Below are positions 24,553 to 33,206 of a stretch of 64,000 nt of DNA, one piece after another. The position numbers and the translations under genes were made by a program. The first letter of the stretch is position 1. Every line of letters begins with the position of its first letter. The stretch is taken from contig CAKROZ010000009.1 of assembly GCA_934373635.1 (NCBI GenBank), forward strand, positions 8,368-72,367, read 5' to 3'. Under the pieces are notes generated by a model that was not told the origin of the DNA, did no database searches, and saw only the letters and a list, made by a program, of their open reading frames with translations. Source of the stretch: an uncultured Eubacteriales bacterium. GTDB lineage: Bacteria; Bacillota; Clostridia; Oscillospirales; CAG-272.

Positions 24553-25280
24553 AGCGAGATCCCTCCGTCCAGTGTCAGCACCTGTCCCGTCATGTAGGAA
24601 AACGCGTCCGACGCGAGGGCAGAGACGGCGGCGGCGACCTCCTCGGGCTTGCCGAAGCGGTGCATCGGGATGGCGGCGAGGTATTCCGTCTTTTTCTCCT
24701 CGGGGAGCGCGCGGATCATGTCCGTCTCGATGAACCCGGGGGCGAGCGCGTTGACGCGGATGCCCTTCGGGGACAGCTCCTTTGCGAGCACGCGGGTCAT
24801 GGAATTGACCGCACCCTTCGTTGCACTGTAAACGCTCTGCCCCGCGAGGGCGAGCTCACCGCTGACCGAGGACATGTTGAGGATCACGCCGCGACGGCGG
24901 CGGAACATTTTGAGCGCCACGGCTTGGGCGCAAAAGAAGTATCCCTTGACATTCAGCGACAGACATTTGTCGAGCGTATCGGGATTCATCATCAGAAGAT
25001 ATTCGTCCTTCACCAGTCCCGCATTGTTGACGAGCAGGTCGATCTGACCATAGGTTTTGTCAACCAATGTTACCATTTCGCGTACTTCGTCGGGGCTTGA
25101 CACGTCGGCTTTGCAGATCATGCCATCCCCGCCCGCGGCACGGATCTCCTCCAGTGCCGAGAGCGCTTCCGCCTCGCTGTGACTGTAATTGACGACGACG
25201 GTGTACCCGTCCGCCGCGAGACGAAGCGCGCACGCGCGCCCGATGCCGCGGGAGGCACCCGTAATCAAAGCAACTTTCAT
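24549..25280 (-). CDS. fabG: 3-oxoacyl-ACP reductase FabG
   Basis: 243 aa SDR. TGASRGIG at residues 7-14, NNAG near residue 88, catalytic Ser in NMSSVSGELAL and YSATKG (Y-x3-K). C-terminal GQVLTLDGGISL is diagnostic for FabG. It uses NADPH to reduce 3-oxoacyl-ACP. Separated from the ketosynthase gene by 184 bp that contain a hairpin. Confidence 0.94.
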   Translation of the reverse strand: MKVALITGASRGIGRACALRLAADGYTVVVNYSHSEAEALSALEEIRAAGGDGMICKADVSSPDEVREMVTLVDKTYGQIDLLVNNAGLVKDEYLLMMNPDTLDKCLSLNVKGYFFCAQAVALKMFRRRRGVILNMSSVSGELALAGQSVYSATKGAVNSMTRVLAKELSPKGIRVNALAPGFIETDMIRALPEEKKTEYLAAIPMHRFGKPEEVAAAVSALASDAFSYMTGQVLTLDGGISL

Positions 25281-25387
25281 ACATTCTCCGATCCGCCGCC
25301 ATAGGCGGCAAAGATTAGTAAAAACTCTCCGAGCTATCGGAAGCTCAATGCCTTCGTCCTCTCAAAAAGAAGAAGGTGAGGAGTAAA

Positions 25388-25415
25388 AATAATTCATCAT
25401 TCATCATTCATAATT
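25388..25415. repeat. single heptamer-type end of the MITE-like family
   Basis: AATTCATCATTCATCATTCA and then TAATTTTC resembles the inverted terminal heptamers of the other copies. No partner end is seen nearby, so this is a remnant. Confidence 0.4.
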
Positions 25416-25419
25416 TTCG

Positions 25420-25457
25420 AAAAGGAGTCGGAAGTCCCGAAGGCTCTGTCCGACTCC
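25420..25457 (-). terminator. hairpin with T-run between the ketosynthase and fabG genes
   Basis: On the minus strand GGAGTCGG pairs with CCGACTCC across a 17-nt loop and is followed by TTTTCG, directly after the ketosynthase stop. It may attenuate expression of the downstream genes relative to ACP and ketosynthase. Confidence 0.6.
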
Positions 25458-25464
25458 AAAGAAA

Positions 25465-27861
25465 TTATTTCGTGAGAAGGAGCGCGGTATAGCTTCCGCC
25501 GGCACCGTAGGCAATGACGAGCACATGACGGAGCGTGTCCGCGGTGCACCCGACTTTCCGGGCACGTCCGTCGGGCAGAAGACGATAGGCGTCCGCCTCA
25601 CCCGCAAGGTCGCCGTGCAGAAGCAGGGCGGCGTGCAGAGCGCCGAGCGTCGCGGCGGCGGCGCGGGCTTCTCCGACTCTTTCCTTGACCGTGAGGACGG
25701 GGAGGGATGCGAGATTTTCGCCGAACACTTCGCAAAGAGCGGCAGTCTCTGCCGCATCGACCTTTTCGTGCCCGTTGGCAAAGCCGACGACGGCATCCAC
25801 CTCTTCGGGTGTCAGCCCCGCGTCGAGGATCGCCTCGCGCATCGCACGCACGAGCGCCTCTTCGGAGCCCGTGAGCGTGCCGAACGGGACGGCGTGATGT
25901 GCCTGTCCGTGGCCCGCAATGCGGCAGAGTACCGACGCACCGCGCGCCGCGGCGGCACTCTCTCCTTCGAGGAGAAGGGAGACCGAGCCGTCCGAGAGGG
26001 CGAAGCCCTGCTTTTTTTCATAAGGAGCGACGGCACCCTCGCCGACGACGCCGAGCTTATGATAAAGCTCGGAGAGGATCTCGCTGTTTTCGTCCGTTCC
26101 CGTCGCGAGCATGGCGGAGGCTTTTCCCTCGCGGATGACGCTCGCGGCGTAGGCGACGGCGGCAAGTCCCGACTGCGCGCCGTTTGTCACCGTGACATTG
26201 TAGCCGCGGATGCCCGCGCAGATGGAAAGGTACCCGCCCGCCGCGTTATAGACCGTGTTCGGGAACTTGAAGGCGCTTCCGCCCGCGTTCCCCTTTTCGG
26301 CGATCAGCATTTCGAAGTCGCACCCGGGACCGAGCGCACCCTCCGAGGTGCCGACGAGGATTCCCGTCTCCTTCGCGTTCTCTTCGGTGACGCGGTAGCC
26401 GCCGTTTTGCAATGCCTGCATTCCCGAGACGGCTTGCAGACGGCTGAAACGGTCGAGCTTACGGAAGAAGGAGCGCTCGAGCCCCGCCGCGGCAAAGTCC
26501 GCGTCGCAAAGCTCGGAGCACACGTCGGAGCCTTCGATGCGTCTGCCCTCGCGGCAGGCGGCGAGATAGGCGTCGAGCCCGCAGCCGAGCGGGGAAACGA
26601 TGCCCGCACCCGTCAGGACGACCCCCTCTTTTCCGTCGGCTCTCTTCACGTCGCCGCACCCGTTTCCGAAGATGAGGCTCGCGTTGTTTCCGCCGAAGGC
26701 GAAGGAATTGTTCATGACCGCGTGAAGCTCTTTTTTCTTCGCCTTGTTCGGACAGAAGTCGATGCTGCCCGCGCGTTCGGCAAGACGCTCTTCGTCCCCT
26801 TCACGGAAGCCGAGCGTCGGAGGGATCACCCCTTCGGTCAGCGCCTTGACGGCGAAGACGGCTTCGATCGCGCCCGCCGCGCCGAGGCAGTGACCCGTCA
26901 TGCCCTTGGTGGAGCTGACGGCGAGAGAATCGTTCTCTCCGTCAAAAACGGTGTGAAGGGAAAGAAATTCCGCCTCGTCGTTCTTCGCCGTTCCCGTGCC
27001 GTGCGCGTTGACGTAGCCGATGTCGGCGGGCGTCAGTCCCGAGCTCTCGATGGCGCGGCGGATGGCGTCCATCTGTCCCGCTCCGTCGGGGCGGGGCGCG
27101 GTGATGTGGTGCGCGTCGCTGCTGATGCCCGAGCCGAGCACCTCGCAATAGATGTGCGCGCCGCGCGCTATGGCGTGTTCGTAGGATTCGACAATGAGCG
27201 CGCCCGCCCCCTCGCCGAGCGTAATGCCGCTCGAACGGTTGAAGGGAGAGCAGGGCTCCGCGTCCAGTGCGTGGAGGGAGAGGAAGCCCGCATAGGGAAC
27301 CGATGCAAAGGCGTCGGCACCCCCGGCGATCACCACGTCCGCCCGCCCGTCGCGGATGAGGTCGGACGCGTAGGCGATGCTCATCGTGCCCGCGGCGCAG
27401 GCGTTTGCGATGTTGGTGACGACACCGCCCGCCCCCGTCAGGCGTGCGACCTGCGAGGCGATGGCGGAGATGGGCATTTTCGGAATGTCCTCCGTCGCTT
27501 TTCCTTTGGTATAATAGTGCTCGATGCTGACGACACCGCCGACACAGCTTCCCATAATGACGCCGACGCGGCAGTCGCCGTGAAAGTCGGAGAGCCCCGC
27601 ATCGCCCATGGCTTCGAGCGCCGCCTTCACGCCGAGGCGTGCGGCGCGGTCAAGCTCTTCGTGGTGAGAGAGGTCGGAGAGATATTCGTCCGGCACCTCG
27701 GCGGCATAGTCGGCGTAGCAGTTTTCGGTATCGACACTCTTCGTGTGGCGGATGCCGCTCTCGCCGCGGACGGCACTCCCCCAGCAATCCGCGACGTTTT
27801 CGCCGACCGCCGAGATCATGCCGAGTCCCGTAATGACACAGCGATTCTTATTTTCGGTCAT
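25465..27861 (-). CDS. fused double ketosynthase: KAS II-like domain plus chain-length-factor-like domain
   Basis: 798 aa, about twice FabF. Domain 1 (residues 1-400) is an intact ketosynthase with active-site Cys155 (NIANACAAGTM), His287 (NAHGTGT), Lys319 (STKG) and His324 (MTGHCLGAAG). Domain 2 (about 410-798) has the same fold, starting GVVLTGAGIVSPLGCG, but the Cys position is Gln563 (TVTNGAQSGLAAVAYA), HGTGT is replaced by ANGHEKVD and the GH motif is lost. Gln in place of Cys is the hallmark of KS-beta/chain length factors of type II polyketide and aryl polyene systems, which pair with a KS-alpha. Here both halves are one polypeptide. The pairing as a KS-CLF heterodimer-in-cis is inferred. 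It starts 12 bp after the ACP gene. Confidence 0.92.
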   Translation of the reverse strand: MTENKNRCVITGLGMISAVGENVADCWGSAVRGESGIRHTKSVDTENCYADYAAEVPDEYLSDLSHHEELDRAARLGVKAALEAMGDAGLSDFHGDCRVGVIMGSCVGGVVSIEHYYTKGKATEDIPKMPISAIASQVARLTGAGGVVTNIANACAAGTMSIAYASDLIRDGRADVVIAGGADAFASVPYAGFLSLHALDAEPCSPFNRSSGITLGEGAGALIVESYEHAIARGAHIYCEVLGSGISSDAHHITAPRPDGAGQMDAIRRAIESSGLTPADIGYVNAHGTGTAKNDEAEFLSLHTVFDGENDSLAVSSTKGMTGHCLGAAGAIEAVFAVKALTEGVIPPTLGFREGDEERLAERAGSIDFCPNKAKKKELHAVMNNSFAFGGNNASLIFGNGCGDVKRADGKEGVVLTGAGIVSPLGCGLDAYLAACREGRRIEGSDVCSELCDADFAAAGLERSFFRKLDRFSRLQAVSGMQALQNGGYRVTEENAKETGILVGTSEGALGPGCDFEMLIAEKGNAGGSAFKFPNTVYNAAGGYLSICAGIRGYNVTVTNGAQSGLAAVAYAASVIREGKASAMLATGTDENSEILSELYHKLGVVGEGAVAPYEKKQGFALSDGSVSLLLEGESAAAARGASVLCRIAGHGQAHHAVPFGTLTGSEEALVRAMREAILDAGLTPEEVDAVVGFANGHEKVDAAETAALCEVFGENLASLPVLTVKERVGEARAAAATLGALHAALLLHGDLAGEADAYRLLPDGRARKVGCTADTLRHVLVIAYGAGGSYTALLLTK

Positions 27862-27873
27862 AGGGCACCCCCG

Positions 27874-28119
27874 TCACATATGTGCGGCGATGTACTCTGC
27901 GATGGTGTCGATGCTGTAAAAGTGTTCCTTGCCGACGCCCGTCATGTTGACGTGGTATTCGCCGTCCGCGTAAGAGATGATCTCGAGCGAGTCGATCGAG
28001 TCGAGTCCGACGGGGCCCGCGCCGAACAGCGCGGTGTCAAAGTCGAGAGAATCGCCGTCCACCCCGAGGTCTTCGACGAGAAAATTCTTGAGTCCGTTTT
28101 TGATTTCATTGAGTTCCAT
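27874..28119 (-). CDS. acyl carrier protein
   Basis: 81 aa, typical ACP size. The phosphopantetheine site is GLDSIDSLEI (Ser41) rather than the DSLD of primary FabF-type ACPs; DSID sites are common in ACPs of polyketide or aryl-polyene-like systems (recalled from family knowledge). It heads the operon, with AAAAAAGGAGAC before the ATG, and should carry the chain made by the adjacent ketosynthase. Confidence 0.9.
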   Translation of the reverse strand: MELNEIKNGLKNFLVEDLGVDGDSLDFDTALFGAGPVGLDSIDSLEIISYADGEYHVNMTGVGKEHFYSIDTIAEYIAAHM

Positions 28120-28392
28120 GAGAAATGTCTCCTTTTTTCTTCTTATTTTTCAAAGCGGGAACAGTATACCTCAAAAAAAGAAAGTTTTCGTCAACCCAAG
28201 ATAAACTTTTGTTGAGGTTTGCCCTTCACACCGTGCGATGCGCCGCGGAGTGGAGCGGAGAAGAACCCCGTCGGAGAGTCTCTCACGGGGAGTCCCGAAA
28301 AAAATCTACTCGCAAAACTTTCAAAAATCAAAAGTTTTGCGAGTAGAAACATAGGACCGTCGCGGGAAGGGACGCCCGTAAGAAAAGAAAAA
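28120..28392. promoter_or_regulatory. upstream region of the ACP/ketosynthase operon
   Basis: A possible promoter on the minus strand has TTGACG near 28190 and TATACT near 28159 with a 20-bp spacer, longer than ideal, so it is a weak call. At 28304-28346 a 17-bp inverted repeat (TCTACTCGCAAAACTTT) could be an operator or hairpin. No gene is supported. Confidence 0.35.
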
Positions 28393-28437
28393 GGGCTGTC
28401 GCAAACAGGTCTTTGGAATCCCTGTCTGCGACAGCCC
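28380..28437 (-). terminator. intrinsic terminator of the HtrA-like gene
   Basis: On the minus strand GGGCTGTCGCAGACAGG pairs with CCTGTTTGCGACAGCCC and is followed by TTTTTCTTTTC, 14 bp after the stop codon. Confidence 0.88.
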
Positions 28438-28450
28438 GTGTTGTTTTTTG

Positions 28451-29728
28451 TCAGTTGTACTTTTTGAGAGAAGAATCGGTGATGGTGATGGACGCCGACC
28501 CGTCATTGCCACCGCGGGTGAAGGAGATGGTCACGGTGTCGCCGACCCTCGCGTTCAGCATGATGTCGACGATGTGATAGGTGCGCGTGACCTCATAGAT
28601 CTCGCCGTCGATCGTGATGGAGCGGATGACGTCTCCCGACTGCAGGACGCCCGACGCGAGCGATTTTTCTTCGATCTCCTTGATGGCGACCTGCTCGACG
28701 ATGTGAAGCCTGCCCGTCTCGGTGTCGTATACGGTGTCGGAGGCGGCTACTTCGACCGTGATGCCGAGCAGACAGCGGTAGACGTTTTCGTTGTCCTTGC
28801 CGTCACAGTAGTCGATGATGTTGTTTGCGATGTATTTTGCGATGTTCGAGGGAATGGCGTAGCCGATGTTATCGATCGAGGAGCTCGACATCTTCGCGTT
28901 GACGATGCCGATGACGTTGCCCTCGTCGTTGAACAGACCGCCGCCGGAGTTACCGCCGTTGACCGCCGCGTCGATGCGCATCACGCGCATGGAAATGACG
29001 GTGGCATCGTCCGCCGCCTTCATCTGGATATATTCGCTCTGCACGTTCACGTGACCGACGGTCGCGGAAATGCCGTTTGCCTCGGGGTTGCCGATGACGA
29101 TCGCGGTGTCGAGCACCGAGACGTCGTTCGAGTCGGCGAAGTCCGCCGCCCGCACGTTCGAGGAGCGGAGCACGTCGCTGCCCTCCACCTTCAATACGGC
29201 GATGTCGTAGAGCATCGAGCCGCCGATATAGGTTGCGGGAATCGCGTACGCGGTGCTTTCTTTTCCGTAAAGGTAGAGATTGATGTCACTGCTGATATGG
29301 TTTTTCGTGTTCGCCTGCGCGTTGTAGACGACGTGGTAATTCGTAATGACGTAGGCGTTGCCTTTTTCCTTGTCGAGCTTATAGACGACACCGGCTCCCG
29401 CCGATTGCGCGTGCTGTTCGTAGGTCGATGCGTTCGGACCCCAGCCGCGCGATTGCTCGAGCGTGAAGTCGCAATAAATGCTCACCGCCGAGAGAAGCCC
29501 CTTGCTCGCCGCGAGCAGGGAAACCGAGCTGTCTGTCGTGACGGTAATATCGTAATTGTTGGTGTCGCCCCCTTCGCGGACCTTTTCGTCCACATATGCC
29601 TTGAGTGTTTCCTCGAGTTTTGTGTTGTCGGTGTCACCGCCGTTTATCTGGCAGGAGGTCAGAACGGGCAGGGAGAAGATAAGAGTCAGAGCGAGGAAGA
29701 GGGACAGAAGTTTTGTTTTCGTTTTCAT
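28451..29728 (-). CDS. HtrA/DegP-like serine protease lipoprotein with PDZ domain
   Basis: 425 aa from the ATG at 29728, chosen because it opens a signal peptide (KLLSLFLALTLIFSLPVLTSC); the lipobox LTSC gives Cys23 as lipid anchor. The frame is open further upstream without sense. Chymotrypsin-fold catalytic triad: His in ITNYHVVY, Asp in YDIAVLKVE and Ser in GGNSGGGLF. A C-terminal PDZ-like domain follows (ASGVLQSGDVIRSITIDGEI). It should cleave misfolded proteins on the outer face of the membrane. Confidence 0.93.
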   Translation of the reverse strand: MKTKTKLLSLFLALTLIFSLPVLTSCQINGGDTDNTKLEETLKAYVDEKVREGGDTNNYDITVTTDSSVSLLAASKGLLSAVSIYCDFTLEQSRGWGPNASTYEQHAQSAGAGVVYKLDKEKGNAYVITNYHVVYNAQANTKNHISSDINLYLYGKESTAYAIPATYIGGSMLYDIAVLKVEGSDVLRSSNVRAADFADSNDVSVLDTAIVIGNPEANGISATVGHVNVQSEYIQMKAADDATVISMRVMRIDAAVNGGNSGGGLFNDEGNVIGIVNAKMSSSSIDNIGYAIPSNIAKYIANNIIDYCDGKDNENVYRCLLGITVEVAASDTVYDTETGRLHIVEQVAIKEIEEKSLASGVLQSGDVIRSITIDGEIYEVTRTYHIVDIMLNARVGDTVTISFTRGGNDGSASITITDSSLKKYN

Positions 29729-29964
29729 ACCGGATTCCTTTCCGAAACTTCGTTTCCTTATGATATTGTTCTTAGTATACTTCTTTTTTATGAAACGCCT
29801 GTGACGAAAAAGGAGATTCTTTGCAAACAAACGGAGAAAATTTTCAAAGTTCATGCGTTTTTCGCGTCACGGCTACGAGAGCTTCAAGGTAAGCACTCAG
29901 CGTCAAAAAAACACTTCACAATTTCGCTCTGCTCGCAAAAATACATGTCATTCGTCGCATTTCA

Positions 29965-31185
29965 TTATCGAATGCCGTAGGTTTTTATGATGTAGTCCAT
30001 GTCTTTGTCCCCTCTGCCCGAGAGGTTGATGAGCACCGAGCCTTTCTTCATCCGGTTTGCGAGCTTCATACCGTAGGCGACGGCGTGCGCGCTTTCGATG
30101 GCGGGGATGATGCCTTCCGTCCGCGAGAGCTCGAAGAATGCGTCGATCGTCTCTTCGTCGCCGATGACGTCGTATTTCACCCTGCCGATGTCGTGCAGGA
30201 AGGCGTGCTCGGGGCCCGAGGAGGGATAATCGAGCCCGCTCGCCACGGAATAGACGGGGGCGGGTTCTCCCGCCTCGTCCTTGAGCATCAGACTGTTGAA
30301 GCCGTGCATCACGCCCTCCTCCCCGTAATTCAGGCTGGCGGCGTGGTCGCCCGTCGCTCTGCCTCTGCCGAGCGGCTCGATGCCGTAGATCTCGACGGGG
30401 TCGTTCAGAAAGCCTGCGAACAGTCCCATGGCGTTCGAGCCGCCGCCGACGCAGGCGACCACCGCGTCGGGCAACTCACCCGTCATGTCGAGGAACTGCT
30501 CCCTCGCCTCGATCCCCACGACGCTCTGAAAATCGCGCACCATCATCGGGAAGGGGTGCGGCCCCACGACCGAGCCGATGCAATAGATGGCGTCCCGATA
30601 CTCGCGGCTGTACGCGGCGAAGGCGGCGTCCACGGCTTCCTTGAGCGTCTGTGCGCCCTCCGTGACCTCGATCACGTTCGCCCCGAGGATCTTCATTCTC
30701 GCCACGTTGGGCGCCTGCTTTTCGATGTCCACGGCGCCCATATAGATGTCGCACGAAAGACCGAAATACGCGGCGGCGGTGGCGAGGGCGACGCCGTGCT
30801 GACCCGCGCCCGTCTCGGCGATTACTTTGTGCTTGCCCATATATTTTGCGAGCAGCGCCTCACCCATGCAGTGGTTGAGCTTGTGCGCACCCGTGTGATT
30901 GAGATCCTCGCGCTTGACGTAGAGCTGAACCCCCGTTCCGAGCTTGTCGGACAGCCTCGCGAGGTGGGAGACGGGCGTCGGTCTGCCTTGGAACTCCTTG
31001 CGGATGCGGCGGAGCTCGGCGATGAATTTTCTCGACTTGCAGATGGTCTCGTAGGCGTCGCGGATCTCGTCCATGGCGGCTTGCAGCTCGGGCGGAATGT
31101 AGGAGCCGCCGTACTTCCCGAAGTAGCCGTTCGCGTCGGGGTAGTTTTTGAGATAAGTATCAAAGTCAATGTCATGGTATTTCAT
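29965..31185 (-). CDS. trpB: tryptophan synthase beta chain
   Basis: 406 aa, usual TrpB1 length. Begins GYFGKYGGSYIPPEL; the PLP-lysine segment is KREDLNHTGAHKLNHCMGEA (HKINN in most TrpBs; here HKLNH), then ETGAGQHGV, the phosphate loop GGGSNAMG, and SGLDYPSSGPEHA. It joins indole and serine to make tryptophan. No trpA or other trp gene flanks it, so it may salvage free indole. Controlled by the T-box just upstream. Confidence 0.96.
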   Translation of the reverse strand: MKYHDIDFDTYLKNYPDANGYFGKYGGSYIPPELQAAMDEIRDAYETICKSRKFIAELRRIRKEFQGRPTPVSHLARLSDKLGTGVQLYVKREDLNHTGAHKLNHCMGEALLAKYMGKHKVIAETGAGQHGVALATAAAYFGLSCDIYMGAVDIEKQAPNVARMKILGANVIEVTEGAQTLKEAVDAAFAAYSREYRDAIYCIGSVVGPHPFPMMVRDFQSVVGIEAREQFLDMTGELPDAVVACVGGGSNAMGLFAGFLNDPVEIYGIEPLGRGRATGDHAASLNYGEEGVMHGFNSLMLKDEAGEPAPVYSVASGLDYPSSGPEHAFLHDIGRVKYDVIGDEETIDAFFELSRTEGIIPAIESAHAVAYGMKLANRMKKGSVLINLSGRGDKDMDYIIKTYGIR

Positions 31186-31344
31186 GGTTTTTCCTCCAAA
31201 AAGTAAAGTTTTATTTTGATTTTACGGTAGATTTCGGATGTTCGAACTGTTTTTCTTCGGCACGCGGGGTGCCATCGACGGCTTGAATACGGCATAGCGC
31301 CCTTCTCCTTTGCGGAATGTGTTTCTCCTCCGTCCGGCGCGATA

Positions 31345-31638
31345 AAACAAAAACCGCCCCCGACAGAAAAATACTCTCTGTCAAGGGCGGATGATACAAA
31401 ACGATCCGCGGTGCCACCTTGATTCATAGGGAAGCCCCTATGCGCTCTGCGGGATACCGACATATCCCCGGCAAATGACGTCTGCCCCACGTCGCAGAAT
31501 ACTCTGTGCCACGCACATTTGACTGCGCCCTCTGCGGTCCATTTGACAAGTTGTTTCTTACCCGATTCTCAGCATCGCGGGCTCTCTGTGAAGGCATCGT
31601 TGCCGTTATCTCCGCATCAACGGTTTGAATATGGAATT
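31345..31638 (-). promoter_or_regulatory. T-box riboswitch (tryptophan), with terminator
   Basis: On the minus strand: a Stem I distal region (CAGAGAGCCCGCGATGCTGA), a candidate TGG specifier within AAATGGACC at 31541-31539, the T-box sequence AAGGTGGCACCGCGG at 31420-31406, and a terminator of CCGCCC...GACAGA / TCTGTC...GGGCGG followed by TTTTTG at 31390-31345. Uncharged tRNA-Trp would pair with the T-box and prevent termination, raising trpB expression. The specifier was assigned by eye. Confidence 0.92.
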
Positions 31639-31644
31639 TTGCCT

Positions 31645-31673
31645 ATTATAGCACACAACCGAGGTCGCGTCAA
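31645..31673 (-). promoter_or_regulatory. promoter of the T-box/trpB transcript
   Basis: TTGACG (31673-31668), 17-bp spacer, TATAAT (31650-31645), immediately upstream of Stem I. Confidence 0.85.
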
Positions 31674-31764
31674 GAGCATATGCGATTGTTACAATTTGTT
31701 CATATTTTTAATCGGAGCGAAGCGGTCGACGGCGAAAGGAGCGGCATCCTGTGCCCGCCCGTTT

Positions 31765-32304
31765 TCAGAAGGCTTCACTTTGCGTGTTCACTTCCCGTCG
31801 GACGGCAAGGGTGAGCGGGTCAAGAACGAGGACTGGTTTGCCTTGATGCAGGGCGTAGGCGACCGTTTTTCCCGTGCCGCTCGGTTTGCCGTTCCACACG
31901 GCGAGGAGGATGTCGGCGCTGTCCGCCATGTAGCGGTTCCGCCGTTCCATGCAGTCCTTTGTGTAGTCCTTTTGCAGGAGGGTCGTCCTGTCACATGCCG
32001 CGAGGATCTTGAAGTAGCGCGCACGGAGGGGAGCCGTCCATTTGTCGGGTTGCGCCTCGCAAGGGATCGCGGCTTCGAGCGTAACGGTCGGGTAAAGGGC
32101 TTTCAGCTCCAAGACGATCTCGGCGGCATACATGTCCACGCCGATCGCCATGCCGGAGATGAAATGCGTGACCCGTTCCTCTTCAATAAGGCGAAGGATC
32201 TGCTCTTTGAGGGCAAGCTTGAGGGAGAGGCAGCGCGCGTCTGCTTCGTTGAAGCCGAACGGAAGATTCTGCGGACGATGCCCGCTGAAAGCACAGGTTT
32301 TCAA
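31765..32304 (-). CDS. SLOG-family protein (DUF1273/YpsA-like)
   Basis: 179 aa. Begins TCAFSGHRPQNLPFGF, the YpsA/DUF1273 signature; then FISGMAIGVDMYAAEIVLEL and MADSADILLAVWNGKPSGTGKTVAYA, the nucleotide-binding Rossmann-like loop of the SLOG superfamily. Members are linked to nucleotide or ligand sensing; the ligand is unknown. Located between trpB and an XRE regulator, with which it may be cotranscribed (31-bp gap). Confidence 0.88.
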   Translation of the reverse strand: MKTCAFSGHRPQNLPFGFNEADARCLSLKLALKEQILRLIEEERVTHFISGMAIGVDMYAAEIVLELKALYPTVTLEAAIPCEAQPDKWTAPLRARYFKILAACDRTTLLQKDYTKDCMERRNRYMADSADILLAVWNGKPSGTGKTVAYALHQGKPVLVLDPLTLAVRREVNTQSEAF

Positions 32305-32335
32305 GATAGGTTCCTCTTTTCGGTCGGGAGTCGGT

Positions 32336-32656
32336 CTACGTTGCCGAAACGATCAATTCCATCAAATCTAAAATGCGTTTTTGTGACTCGGGAGGCAGGG
32401 CTTCGATCTTCTTTGAGAGCTCGGAGGTCTGATAGGCGGTCGAGTGTTCCACGACGTCGCAGAAGATGGCGTCTGCGGGAACCTCAAGCCCGTTGAGGAT
32501 CAGAATCAGCTTTTCGCAACGGGGAAAGGACATCCCGCGCTCGAGCGTGGAGATATAATTCGCGGTCAAGCCCGTTTTTTCGGCGAGCTCCTCCTGCGAA
32601 AGTCCGAGACGCTCTCGGCATTGTTTGATCCGTTTTCCGATCCGCTTGTCTATCAT
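32336..32656 (-). CDS. XRE-family transcriptional regulator
   Basis: 106 aa: a helix-turn-helix at residues 8-62 (RIKQCRERLGLSQEELAEKTGL, TANYISTLERG) and a short helical tail. It precedes the SLOG gene on the same strand. No clear operator is seen. Confidence 0.88.
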   Translation of the reverse strand: MIDKRIGKRIKQCRERLGLSQEELAEKTGLTANYISTLERGMSFPRCEKLILILNGLEVPADAIFCDVVEHSTAYQTSELSKKIEALPPESQKRILDLMELIVSAT

Positions 32657-33115
32657 GGCGCGTTTCTATCCTTTTTCTCTGTCGCTTATCCAAATTATAG
32701 GACGAAACGGCACAAAAATACAGAAACGCTCATAGCGAGTCTCGGTATCAGCAATTGAGTTTTGACAAAATTCTCCGAAATAAGACAAGCTTCGACCGCC
32801 GCGGGGCGGGGAAAGGCGAAACGCCTCGATAATGTGACGATCTGTTACGGACGCTGTGAGTCCGAGATAACAGAACTCGGCGGCGAGACTCGGGACGATA
32901 GGGCACGGGGCGACACAACCCGAAGCGGTGGCGAAAGGCGGCGTAGCCCGAAACGGAAAAAAGCGGTAGGGCGGGACTTACAGCGGGGACGCAAAGAGAA
33001 GACAGCGGCGCCCCGACCGCTCGAAAACCGAAAAAACGGCGTGGATTCCCAAGGTAAATTCCACCGTGGAATTTACCTTGGGAATCACTGCAAAGCGAGC
33101 TTTTTCTTTTTTTAA
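32657..33115. other. non-coding stretch with a 41-bp palindrome
   Basis: No gene is supported. At 33045-33085, 20-bp perfect arms (ATTCCCAAGGTAAATTCCAC) meet with a one-base centre; followed downstream by T-rich sequence (CTTTTTCTTTTTTT at about 33100), it could act as a terminator or form a cruciform. The rest is GC-rich with no motif recognised. Confidence 0.5.
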
Positions 33116-33144
33116 TTGACAATCCGTCTTCGGCGTGCTAAAAT
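33116..33144 (+). promoter_or_regulatory. promoter of the ABC exporter operon
   Basis: TTGACA (33116-33121), 17-bp spacer, TAAAAT (33139-33144), 62 bp before the first gene. Confidence 0.8.
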
Positions 33145-33206
33145 AGAGTATTCCCCTATACTTTTGATTTTCGCGCGGGCGCAGATACGGGGAGAAAGGA
33201 CGCCTT

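Noticed and set aside
25525..28215. 896-codon open frame antisense to the ketosynthase gene
   Set aside because: It mirrors a well-supported gene; the composition is Arg/Val/Asp-rich shadow sequence of GC-rich codons with no recognisable domain.
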